From CAWHNT01 sp963830775 (GTDB lineage: Bacteria > Pseudomonadota > Alphaproteobacteria > Geminicoccales > Geminicoccaceae), in contig CAWHNT010000010.1 of assembly GCA_963830775.1 (NCBI GenBank), positions 1 through 24,406 on the forward strand: DNA of 24,406 nt, read 5' to 3'. The stretch's first letter is position 1. The number at the start of each line of letters is the position of its first letter. Position numbers and translations under genes: made by a program. The notes below the pieces were generated by a model that was not told where the DNA came from, did no database searches, and saw nothing but the letters and a program-made list of their open reading frames with translations. Positions 8,516 to 15,687 of this stretch are shown in pieces.

Positions 8516-9952
8516 TCAGCCCGCCACTGCCCGCGCCGCGGCCCGCCGCCGTGCCAGCCGGGCGCCGAGCGCGTCGAGGGCCACGACCGAGACGAGGATC
8601 AGGGCGCGGATCGCGATCTGGTAGTGGGTGTGGACGCCCAGGAGGTTCATCCCGTTGTTCAGCACGCCCAGTGCCACGAGGCCGAGGAAGGCGCCCAGCA
8701 TCGTGCCGCGCCCGCCGAGCAGGCTGGCGCCGCCGATCATCGCGGCCGAGATGGTGAGCAGCGGCGTGTCCATGCCGAGCTGGACGGTGGCGGCGTTCAG
8801 CCGTGCGGCGAGCAGGACGCCGGCCAGCGCTGCCAGGAGGCCGCTGGCCAGGAACGCCAGGAAGAGCGAGCGGTCCACGGCCACCCCGGCGAGGTAGGCA
8901 GCCTCGCGGTTGCCGCCGGTGGCATAGAGATCCCGCCCGGTGCGCGTGCGGCTCAGCATCAGGCTGAGCAGCGCCAGGAGCGCCAGCGAGGAGAGGAGCG
9001 GCAAGGGCAGGGGCCCGAGGTCACTGCCGAGCCAGGCCAGGGTTTCGTTCGTGATCGGGATCGACTGCTGCTGGGTGTAGGTCAGGAGGAGGCCGCGCAC
9101 GAGGCTCATCGTCCCCAGCGTCGCCACGAACGGCACGATCCCGAAGCGTGTGACGAGCAGCCCGTTCAGCGCCCCGACCCCGAGGCCGAAGGCGAGCGCT
9201 GCCGCCACCGCGACCGGCGTCCCGTAGTCCTGGAGTCCTGCCGCCAGGGCGCCGGCCATCGCCATCGTCGAGCCCAGCGAGATGTCGATCCCGCCGGCGA
9301 TGAGGACGAGCGCCTGGCCGAGGACCAGCGGCGCGTCGAGCGAGATTTGGCGGGCGACGTTGGCGAGGTTGCCCGGGGTGGCTGAGGATGTGTTGGCGTC
9401 GGCGAACGCTGCCTTCATGCCTTCCGTGCGGTTCACCGTGTCGGTCTGGCCAGGCTTGCCGGTGATCACCACGACGTTGCCCTTGCCGCCCAGGGCCTTC
9501 ACGATCATCTGGCCGACGGCGAAGCCCTGGTCGTAGGACTGCGAGCCGATGAAGGCCTTCGTGTAGGCGCGGCCCTGCTCGGTGGTGTCCGCGTTCTGCA
9601 TGACCACCGGGATGCCCGCTTCGGCGGCTTTCCTGATCCCAGGCACCACGGTCGCCGGGTCGACGGCATTGATCGCGATCGCACCCGGCTTGCGGGCGAT
9701 GCAGTCCTCGATCATGGCCGCCTGCTTCTGCGGGTCCATGGCCGGGTCGAACGCCGTGACCTTGGCGCCGTAGATCGCCGCCTCGTCGTTCATGCCCTCG
9801 ACGACCGCGGTGATCGACGGATGGTCCGCGCTGTTGTGGATGACGCAGATTTCGAGCGCGCGAGCGTCGGCCGCGGCCGCGACCCCGGCACCCACGATCA
9901 CGCATGCGGCGCCGAGCAGTGCTCCGGTGAGCCTCCGGACGCGATCAGTCAT
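8516..9952 (-). CDS. Chimera of a truncated sugar-binding protein and an RbsC-type permease
   Basis: A single uninterrupted frame of 478 residues from ATG 9952 (GGGGAG about seven bases upstream). Residues 1-28 are a signal peptide. Residues 31 to about 188 match the first part of a ribose-type periplasmic binding protein (Peripla_BP_4: ICVIHNSADHPSI, DPATVVPGIRKAAEAGIPVV, VNRTEGMKAAFAD). The sequence then passes directly into a permease of the BPD_transp_2 family, beginning at TPGNLANVARQISLDAP and LIAGGIDISLGS, and continues to its natural end. Missing are about 130 residues of the binding protein, any intergenic DNA and the first membrane helix of the permease. The join is near 9380, without a frameshift. 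The receptor half could not form its closed two-lobed cleft. This is either a real in-frame deletion or a collapsed assembly. Confidence 0.88.
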   Translation of the reverse strand: MTDRVRRLTGALLGAACVIVGAGVAAAADARALEICVIHNSADHPSITAVVEGMNDEAAIYGAKVTAFDPAMDPQKQAAMIEDCIARKPGAIAINAVDPATVVPGIRKAAEAGIPVVMQNADTTEQGRAYTKAFIGSQSYDQGFAVGQMIVKALGGKGNVVVITGKPGQTDTVNRTEGMKAAFADANTSSATPGNLANVARQISLDAPLVLGQALVLIAGGIDISLGSTMAMAGALAAGLQDYGTPVAVAAALAFGLGVGALNGLLVTRFGIVPFVATLGTMSLVRGLLLTYTQQQSIPITNETLAWLGSDLGPLPLPLLSSLALLALLSLMLSRTRTGRDLYATGGNREAAYLAGVAVDRSLFLAFLASGLLAALAGVLLAARLNAATVQLGMDTPLLTISAAMIGGASLLGGRGTMLGAFLGLVALGVLNNGMNLLGVHTHYQIAIRALILVSVVALDALGARLARRRAAARAVAG

Positions 9953-10086
9953 GTGCTCTCCCCACCCCTTGCTCGCGCGCCGTCGGCGTCGTCGCGCGTG
10001 TTCTTCGGGTCGAGCGGTAGCATCGGCCTATCCGGGTCACAAGGCTGCCGCGCGACAGGCAGCCGCGCGCCGGTGAGAGCCCGCGC
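9953..10086 (-). promoter_or_regulatory. Amidase-to-transporter spacer with hairpin at 10043-10064
   Basis: A 134-bp spacer within the minus-strand gene series. It contains a perfect 7-bp inverted repeat, GGCTGCC at 10043-10049 and GGCAGCC at 10058-10064, with an 8-base loop. It sits about 23 bases after the amidase stop. It lacks the T-run of an intrinsic terminator, so it could be a weak attenuator, a processing site or an operator for the transporter genes downstream. Confidence 0.35.
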
Positions 10087-11493
10087 TCAAAGGCCCGCAA
10101 GGAGCGGCGGGGTCCCCAGACGCTGGCGCGCGGTGCCCAGCACGCGCTCGGCTGCTGCTGCGAGTCCCATCAGGTCCCGCTCTCTTCCGCGCCGCGCTGC
10201 GAGCTGCAGGCCCACGGGCACACCGACACCGTCGAGCGCTACCGGAAGCGTGATGGCGCACACGTCGAAGAGGCTCAGGATCGCCGCGTTGCGCGAGGCC
10301 GCAACGTTGTGCCGGCGGTAGTCGTCGGGCTCCGCGACTTCCTCCAGCGCCGGTGCCGTGACCGAGATCGTCGGCGTGGCGAAGGCGTCGAATCCGGCCA
10401 GCCGCTCGTCGACGGCGTCCATCCACGCCAGCACGCGACGCCGCCGCAGGATGTACTCGGCGGCCGGCATGGCACCAAAGGTCTCGATCCGCGTCCGAAC
10501 GTTCGGATCCAGGGTGGGCAGCCAGTCCGCGAACCGTGTCGTCAGCGTGGCATAGGCCTCGGGCGCCGACAGATGGCCCTCACGCCACAGCTCGAAGGCG
10601 GGCTCCGCCTCCGGCAAGACGAGGTCGACCAGCCGGGCGCCGGCCCGCTCCAGCTCGGCCAGGGCCGCCTGGACGCCTTCCACGACGCCCGGCGAGCAGT
10701 TCTCGAGGAACGGTCGAGCCACGATCCCGATCCGCAGGCCCGCCACCTCCCTGCGCGGCAGCTCAGCACTCCATGCCGGAGGGGTGGCGTCCACGGCGGC
10801 GAACGCCGGCACCAGGTCCTCCACCGACCGTGCCAGCAGCCCCGGCGTGTCCAGGGTCTCGCTCTGGGCCAGCAGCCCCTCGCACGACCAGCGTCCGCGG
10901 CTCACCTTCAGGCCCACGGTGCCGGTCCAGCTCGCCGGCATGCGCACCGAGCCGGTGGTGTCCGAGCCCAGCGCCAGCACCGCCGTTCCCTGCCAGAGGC
11001 TGACGCCGGCACCCGAGCTCGAGCCGCCGCTGACGCGGTGCCGCGTCGCGTCCCAGGGGTTCCGCGGTGCCCCGTAATGCCGGTTGGTGCCGAGCCCGCC
11101 GAAGGCGAACTCGACGGTATGGGTCTTCCCGGCCAGGAGGGCGCCCTGGCGCCGGAACGCACCGACCACCGGTCCCTCGCGCTCCCACAGCTCAGGCAGC
11201 GGCTTGGGCGTCCCGGCCCAGGTCCGGAATCCGGCGAGCCCGTAAAGGTCCTTGACCGAAACCGGCAGGCCCTGGAAGGGCCCGAGGTCGATGCCGGCCG
11301 CGAACATCGCGTCCGCAGCGGCGGCTTGGCGTTGCAGAACCTCCGCGTCGAAGCTGCGGTAGGCGTTCAGGTGCTGCTCAAGAGCGGCGTATCGCTCGGC
11401 TATCGCCGCGGCCAAGGTTCGGGCCGTGATCCGCCCGGTCCGCAGCTCCGCCGCCAGAGAGCTCACGCTGCGGTCGAGAATAGCTACCGTCAC
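10087..11493 (-). CDS. Amidase signature family hydrolase (GatA/AtzF-like)
   Basis: A cytoplasmic amidohydrolase of 468 residues. I prefer GTG at 11493 because AGGAGG sits about six bases upstream; an in-frame ATG at 11529 has no such site. The catalytic triad can be placed by family spacing. The lysine lies in SVKDLYGL (K81), the cis-serine in SGGSSSGAG (about S158), and the nucleophile 24 residues later in SDTTGSVRMPAS (S182). The usual Gly-Gly before the nucleophile is Thr-Gly, a variant seen in catabolic amidases. The remainder (ATPTISVTAPALEEV, PVALDGVGVPVGLQL) is canonical. There is no GatC or GatB neighbour, so tRNA amidation is unlikely. It probably cleaves an imported or intracellular amide, feeding amine or ammonia to the operon's other genes. 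The substrate is unknown. Confidence 0.9.
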   Translation of the reverse strand: MTVAILDRSVSSLAAELRTGRITARTLAAAIAERYAALEQHLNAYRSFDAEVLQRQAAAADAMFAAGIDLGPFQGLPVSVKDLYGLAGFRTWAGTPKPLPELWEREGPVVGAFRRQGALLAGKTHTVEFAFGGLGTNRHYGAPRNPWDATRHRVSGGSSSGAGVSLWQGTAVLALGSDTTGSVRMPASWTGTVGLKVSRGRWSCEGLLAQSETLDTPGLLARSVEDLVPAFAAVDATPPAWSAELPRREVAGLRIGIVARPFLENCSPGVVEGVQAALAELERAGARLVDLVLPEAEPAFELWREGHLSAPEAYATLTTRFADWLPTLDPNVRTRIETFGAMPAAEYILRRRRVLAWMDAVDERLAGFDAFATPTISVTAPALEEVAEPDDYRRHNVAASRNAAILSLFDVCAITLPVALDGVGVPVGLQLAARRGRERDLMGLAAAAERVLGTARQRLGTPPLLAGL

Positions 11494-11670
11494 TCGTTCC
11501 TCCTGCCGGTTGCCTGGGCCCACCGCCATTTGCCGGGTTGGCGGAGCCAGTCACCGCACCGCGACCGTTCACCATCATCGTGCCCGAGCCGGCAGATGGG
11601 CTTTCGGTTGCGGAGGTGCATGTCAGAATAGGAGTTGCAAGCTGAGATGCGCCCTGAGGAGAAGGAAGGC
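11494..11670. promoter_or_regulatory. Divergent promoter region, amidase / pseudo-caspase
   Basis: A 177-bp region between divergent starts, so it must hold outward promoters for both. An inverted repeat CCGCCA (11523-11528) and TGGCGG (11539-11544) with a 10-base spacer could bind a dimeric regulator. Purine-rich AGGAGAAGGAAGG just before 11671 is the probable ribosome-binding site for the caspase-like gene. I see no convincing -35/-10 pair. Confidence 0.35.
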
Positions 11671-13475
11671 GTGCGCGTTCTCTGTCGTTCGTTCCTCCTG
11701 CTGTTGCTGGCCTGGCTCATCTCTCCGGGGACGCTCCTGGCGCAGGAGGAGGGGCGCGTCGCCCTCGTTGTCGGAATTGGCGCCTACGCTAATGCCCCCA
11801 AGCTGGAGAGCCCGGTCCGTGACGCTCAGGCCATGGCCGCGGCTCTGGGCGGGCTCGGCTTCGACGTCGACCTTGTGCTCGACCCCGATTATCGCCAGCT
11901 CGGCAGCAGCTTGCGCGAGTTCGGCCAGAAAGTAGTCGGCCAAGACCTGGCCCTGATATACTTCGCCGGCTACGGCCTCCAGGTCGACGGCCAGAACTAT
12001 CTGATCCCGACCGACGCACGGCTCGAGCGTAGCCGTGATCTGGCGTACGAGGCACTGCCGCTCAACTTTTTCCTAGGAGAGATCGGGCAGGCCGGGAAGC
12101 TCGGCATCATGATCCTCGACGCCAGTCGGGACAGCCCGTTCGACGACCAGCTCATCCGGAGCAGCGGCGCCGCGCCGATCGCCACCCAGCCCGGACTGAG
12201 CCGCGTGGACGATTCGCCATCCGACACGATCGTCGCGATGGCGACGCGCGCCAACGCGGTGGCCGAGGACACCGGGGGCGAGCACAGCCCCTACACCGAC
12301 GCCCTGCTGGCGGAGCTCCAGGCTCCCGGGGTCGAGCTCGAGCTGTTCTTCCGCCGGGTACGCGACCGCGTCATGCAGGCCACGAACGAGCGACAGGAGC
12401 CCTACACGTACGGCTCCTATGGCGCCACGCCGATCTATTTCAGTCCCCTGCCCATCAATCATCCTCCCGTCGCGGGTGTCGCCCCGCCTTTGCAGCTGGC
12501 GAACAATGCCGGGTCCACCTCACTCGCCATCCCGGCCCCGACCGATCCGGACGGAGACCAGCTCGTAGTCCAGGTCGTGGGGCTGCCCGTCGGCGGCATG
12601 GTGATGGTGGGCGAGCGCAGCCTGCTGATCGGCGACTATCTCACCGTCGATCAGCTCAAGGCCACAAGCTTCAGGCCGGACGGGAGCCACGAAGGGGAGA
12701 GCGGCAGCTTCGACTACACCGTGAGCGACGGCCGCGGCGAGGTCGTCAAGGCAGCCGTCGCGATCGCCGTCCGGGGTTCCAACCAGGCGCCCACCATCGC
12801 TGCCGTGCCCATGCTCCAGGCAGTGGCGAGCTCAAGCGCCAACCGGTTGGTTCTCCCGGCCGCGAGCGACCCCGACGGCGACGCCTTGAAGCTCCGCATT
12901 ACGGCCCTTCCCGAGCGGGGCAAGGTGCGCCAGGGAACGACGCCGCTCAAAGTGGGCGACCAGCTCAGCATGCCGATCGAGGCCCTGGCCTTCGATTCCG
13001 GAGAATGCCGCACCGGGCCCCGCAGGTGAGCTCGCCTTCACGGTCGAGGACGGCCGAGGCGGCCAGGCGAACGGGAGCGTGCAGGTGGCGATCGTCGCAC
13101 CGACGCCCGAGCCACCCGTCGCGAAGTCCGGACGAGGTACGTTGGCGTCAGCTTGGCGTACGACCCGGCGAGGCCGAGCTGCGCGACTTCCTGCAGCGCT
13201 TCCCGCAAAGTCCCTATGCGGCCCAGGCACGGCGGCAGCTCGCAGCGCTCACCGAACCCAAGCCGCGTCCGGCGGCTCCCAAGCCCGCGCCCAAGGAGCC
13301 GAGCCCGGCGCCCGTCACCAAGGAGGCCAGCACCGACCCAGTCGCGAAGGAGAAGGTCAAGCCAGCGGCCTCGCCGTCCGACCGGCGTTGCCAGAGCGTG
13401 CTGGAGAGGGCGCAGCTTGGCGAGCCGTTGTCCGAGTCCGATCGGGCACTGCTGCGGAGCCGCTGCAACTCCTGA
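11671..13475 (+). CDS. Secreted pseudo-caspase with cadherin-like repeats, two frameshifts
   Basis: I choose GTG 11671 (AGGAGAAGG upstream) because it gives a clean signal peptide ending near LLAQEE; in-frame starts at 11635 and 11647 add acidic residues before it. Residues about 28-270 are a caspase-like (peptidase C14) domain with RVALVVGIGAY, YFAGYGLQVDG and MILDASRD. The catalytic His is Tyr (Y101) and the catalytic Cys is Ser (S152), so protease activity is not expected. Two Ig/cadherin-like repeats follow, each with a DPDGD motif and an S/EDGRG ending, then a short helical repeat (AELRDFLQRFPQSPYAAQAR), a Pro/Lys-rich stretch and a terminal helix with two cysteines. Extra bases near 13000 and in the CCC at 13164-13166 break the frame; removing them gives one protein of about 600 residues. 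The role is unknown; a periplasmic binding or scaffold function is likely. Confidence 0.82.
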
Positions 13476-13695
13476 CCGGGCAGGGCATCTCGCAAGCCGT
13501 CCTCGTGTGGAGCCAGGCGCGCTTAGGTACCCGTTCGGGGCGCGCGCCCTTATCACAGATCTTGCTCGATTTTCGATTCGGACGGATAACGCGGGCCGAA
13601 AACCTGTCGCCGCTACAATCGGATCGACAGACAAACGGTCCGGCGGCAGGCTTCGGCTACGCCGTCAGGCATCCGGACGAGGGGAGCCGATTGAA
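13476..13695 (+). promoter_or_regulatory. Intergenic region with candidate sigma-70 promoter for the OmpA-like lipoprotein
   Basis: 220 bp without a credible gene. TTGCTC at about 13561-13566 followed after 17 bases by GATAAC is a fair -35/-10 pair, about 100 bp before the ATG at 13696. TACAAT near 13615 could be an alternative -10. GGGGAG at 13681-13686 is the ribosome-binding site. A separate promoter would make the two envelope genes only partly co-transcribed. Confidence 0.35.
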
Positions 13696-15027
13696 ATGTC
13701 GACGTCGCGAGACCGCAGCGCTCCTGGGAGTTCGATCAGCTCGACTCTCGCCACCTCCATCACGCTCGCAGCGCTGCTGAGCCTGGTCGGCGGCTGCGCC
13801 CAGGTCCGCCAGCCGGAAAGCAGCGCCCCGACCGTGGCGGCGCCGGCCCCGCCGGCTGCTCCCGCGGCCGCTGCGCCGGCTCCTGCACCAGTCACACCTG
13901 CGGCCCAGCCAGCTCCTCCGCCGCCACCTCCGGTGCCGTTCGACGAAGCGGTGCTGTCGGCCGCGAACAAGCTGTTCTCCAGCGTGCCCGCTCCTACGGG
14001 GGAACCGCCACGCCACCTGCTGGTCATCGACCCGCTGGTGGATGGCGTGACCGGGAATTCCTCGGCCGCGACCGAAACCATGGGCGACCGCCTGTCCGAG
14101 CTCGTGCGGGAGAAGTACCCGCAATTCGACCTTCAGGACTTCAGCGCCAATACCGTCGACCAGAAGCCGCTCGTCCTGGTCGGCACGTTCACCGGCCTCA
14201 ACAGCGAGGGCAAGCCGATCGGCGAGCCTGCGGCCTACCGCGTCTGCCTCGTGCTGGCCGACCTCAAGAGCGGCAAGACGGTGGCCAAGGGCACGGCACG
14301 CGCCCTGCCCGGCGGCTTCGACACCAGACCGCTGCCCTACTTCGCGGACAGCCCCACCTGGCGCAAGGATCAGCGCGTCGAGGGCTACATCAAGACCTGC
14401 CAGGGGACGCAGCCAGGCTCGCCCATCGACCCCGCCTATCTTGACGGCGTGCAGACGGCAGCGCTCGTGAGCAAAGGCGTCGACGCCTACAATGCCGGCG
14501 AGTACCAGCAAGCACTCGATTACTACAACACTGCCAGGCAGACGCCGGCGGGCGACCAGCTTCGCGTCTATAACGGCATCTACATGGCTCACTGGAAGCT
14601 CAATCAGCGCGACCAGGCGGAGGCAGCGTTCGGCGACATCGTCGACTACGGGCTCCGCAGTGAGCTCCTGGGCGTCAAGTTCCTCTTCAATCCGGGATCG
14701 ACCTCATTCTGGCCAGACCGGGCGCTGACCGAGCCCTACCCGCTCTGGTTGCGCCAGATCGCGCAACGGAGTGCCGAGCGCCAGCAGTCCTGCCTGGAGA
14801 TCATCGGCCACACCAGCCCTACCGGAGCGGCGGCCCTGAACGAGCGTCTGTCACTTCGGCGCGCTGAATACATCAAGACGCAACTCGAATCGGATGCGCC
14901 CGGGCTGAGCGGCAAGGTGATCGCGAGCGGCGTCGGCTCCCGCGAGAACATCATCGGTACCGGTGCTGATGACCGCACGGACGCTCTCGACCGGCGGGTG
15001 GAGTTCAAGCCGCTCGCCTGCCAGTGA
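13696..15027 (+). CDS. OmpA-like lipoprotein with TPR-like middle region
   Basis: 443 residues from ATG 13696 (GGGGAG nine bases upstream). The open frame extends much further upstream, but that part overlaps the caspase-like gene and is spurious. A hydrophobic segment ending LLSLVGGC is a probable lipoprotein signal. An Ala/Pro-rich linker with six consecutive prolines follows. Residues about 95-230 form an unassigned domain (LLVIDPLVDGVTG, LVLVGTFTGL). Next come a helical TPR-like stretch (GVDAYNAGEYQQALDYYNTA) and a C-terminal OmpA domain. That domain has the peptidoglycan-binding pattern IIGHTSPTG, then NERLSLRRAEYIKTQL and finally DRRVEFKP. It should sit in the outer membrane with the OmpA part in the periplasm contacting the cell wall. 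Its position after the pseudo-caspase suggests a shared envelope function. Confidence 0.88.
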   Translation: MSTSRDRSAPGSSISSTLATSITLAALLSLVGGCAQVRQPESSAPTVAAPAPPAAPAAAAPAPAPVTPAAQPAPPPPPPVPFDEAVLSAANKLFSSVPAPTGEPPRHLLVIDPLVDGVTGNSSAATETMGDRLSELVREKYPQFDLQDFSANTVDQKPLVLVGTFTGLNSEGKPIGEPAAYRVCLVLADLKSGKTVAKGTARALPGGFDTRPLPYFADSPTWRKDQRVEGYIKTCQGTQPGSPIDPAYLDGVQTAALVSKGVDAYNAGEYQQALDYYNTARQTPAGDQLRVYNGIYMAHWKLNQRDQAEAAFGDIVDYGLRSELLGVKFLFNPGSTSFWPDRALTEPYPLWLRQIAQRSAERQQSCLEIIGHTSPTGAAALNERLSLRRAEYIKTQLESDAPGLSGKVIASGVGSRENIIGTGADDRTDALDRRVEFKPLACQ

Positions 15028-15087
15028 GCTAGCGGCCTGCCGGATCCCGGACACAAGCCACGATGATCCAGCCATCTGTCCTTTGAC

Positions 15088-15672
15088 GTGTCGACGGCGT
15101 TCTTCGTCACTCATCCTGAAGTCAACGTCGACCCTAGGACGCCCGTGCCGCGCTGGCGCCTTTCTGAGCGCGGCATCTGCCGGATGCGGGCGTTTGCAGG
15201 TGACGCCGCCCTGAAAGGCCTGAGCGCGGTGTGGGCGAGCAGCGAGGCCAAGGCCATCGAGGCGGCAGGACTGCTCGCCGCCGGGTTCGGCCTGGCGGTG
15301 GCGGTTCATCCTGGGCTGGGTGAGAACGACCGCTCCGCCACCGGCTTCCTGGTGCCGGAGGAGTTCGAGCCCGTGGTTGACGCCTTCTTTGCCGCTCCGG
15401 ACCAGAGCGTGCGGGGCTGGGAGCGCGCCATCGATGCACAGGCGCGCGTCGTGGCTGCGGTGGGCGAGATCCTGGCCGGCCATGGGACTGGCGACGTTGC
15501 GCTGGTGGCGCACGGGGGTGTGGGGACGCTGCTCCTCTGCCACCTGCTGGGCGTGCCGATCTCCCGCAGCCGTGACCAGCCGGGCCAGGGTCACCTCTTT
15601 GCCTTCGATCTGGCCACGCGCCGGGTGCTGCACGGCTGGCGCCCAATCGCCGGCTGTGACATTCCGGCCTAG
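15088..15672 (+). CDS. Histidine phosphatase superfamily protein (phosphoglycerate mutase fold)
   Basis: 194 residues from GTG 15088; an in-frame TGA at 15064 rules out longer forms, and no clear ribosome-binding site is seen. The usual amino-end RHG motif is replaced by THP (FFVTHPEVNVDP), keeping the histidine that would be phosphorylated but losing the arginine. The second active-site histidine is present in VALVAHGGVGTLL (about residue 150). This variant looks like a subfamily rather than random decay, because the rest of the fold (PRWRLSERG, WASSEAKAIEAA, HPGLGEND) is intact. It probably hydrolyses a small phosphoester. Its TAG stop lies inside the target duplication of the following insertion sequence. 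Before insertion, the next gene began only 36 bp downstream. Confidence 0.85.
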   Translation: MSTAFFVTHPEVNVDPRTPVPRWRLSERGICRMRAFAGDAALKGLSAVWASSEAKAIEAAGLLAAGFGLAVAVHPGLGENDRSATGFLVPEEFEPVVDAFFAAPDQSVRGWERAIDAQARVVAAVGEILAGHGTGDVALVAHGGVGTLLLCHLLGVPISRSRDQPGQGHLFAFDLATRRVLHGWRPIAGCDIPA

Positions 15673-15674
15673 CT
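15667..15674. repeat. Target-site duplication, left copy (GCCTAGCT)
   Basis: Directly abuts the left inverted repeat and is identical to 17131-17138. It includes the TAG stop codon of the histidine-phosphatase gene, so the insertion left that coding sequence whole. Confidence 0.93.
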
Positions 15675-15687
15675 CCAATACCGTTCA
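15675..15687 (+). repeat. IS left terminal inverted repeat
   Basis: CCAATACCGTTCA, the perfect reverse complement of 17118-17130. The repaired transposase frame ends with TGA (complement of 15685-15687) inside this repeat. Confidence 0.95.

Noticed and set aside
11671..13475. Caspase-based anti-phage defence or cell-death system
   Set aside because: Both catalytic residues are missing, the protein has a signal peptide, and no gasdermin, sensor or other defence gene is nearby.
13153..13695. Upstream extension of the OmpA-like lipoprotein frame
   Set aside because: The extension is Arg/Pro/Ser-rich, overlaps the caspase-like gene in another frame, and would bury the lipoprotein signal; ATG 13696 has a good ribosome-binding site.
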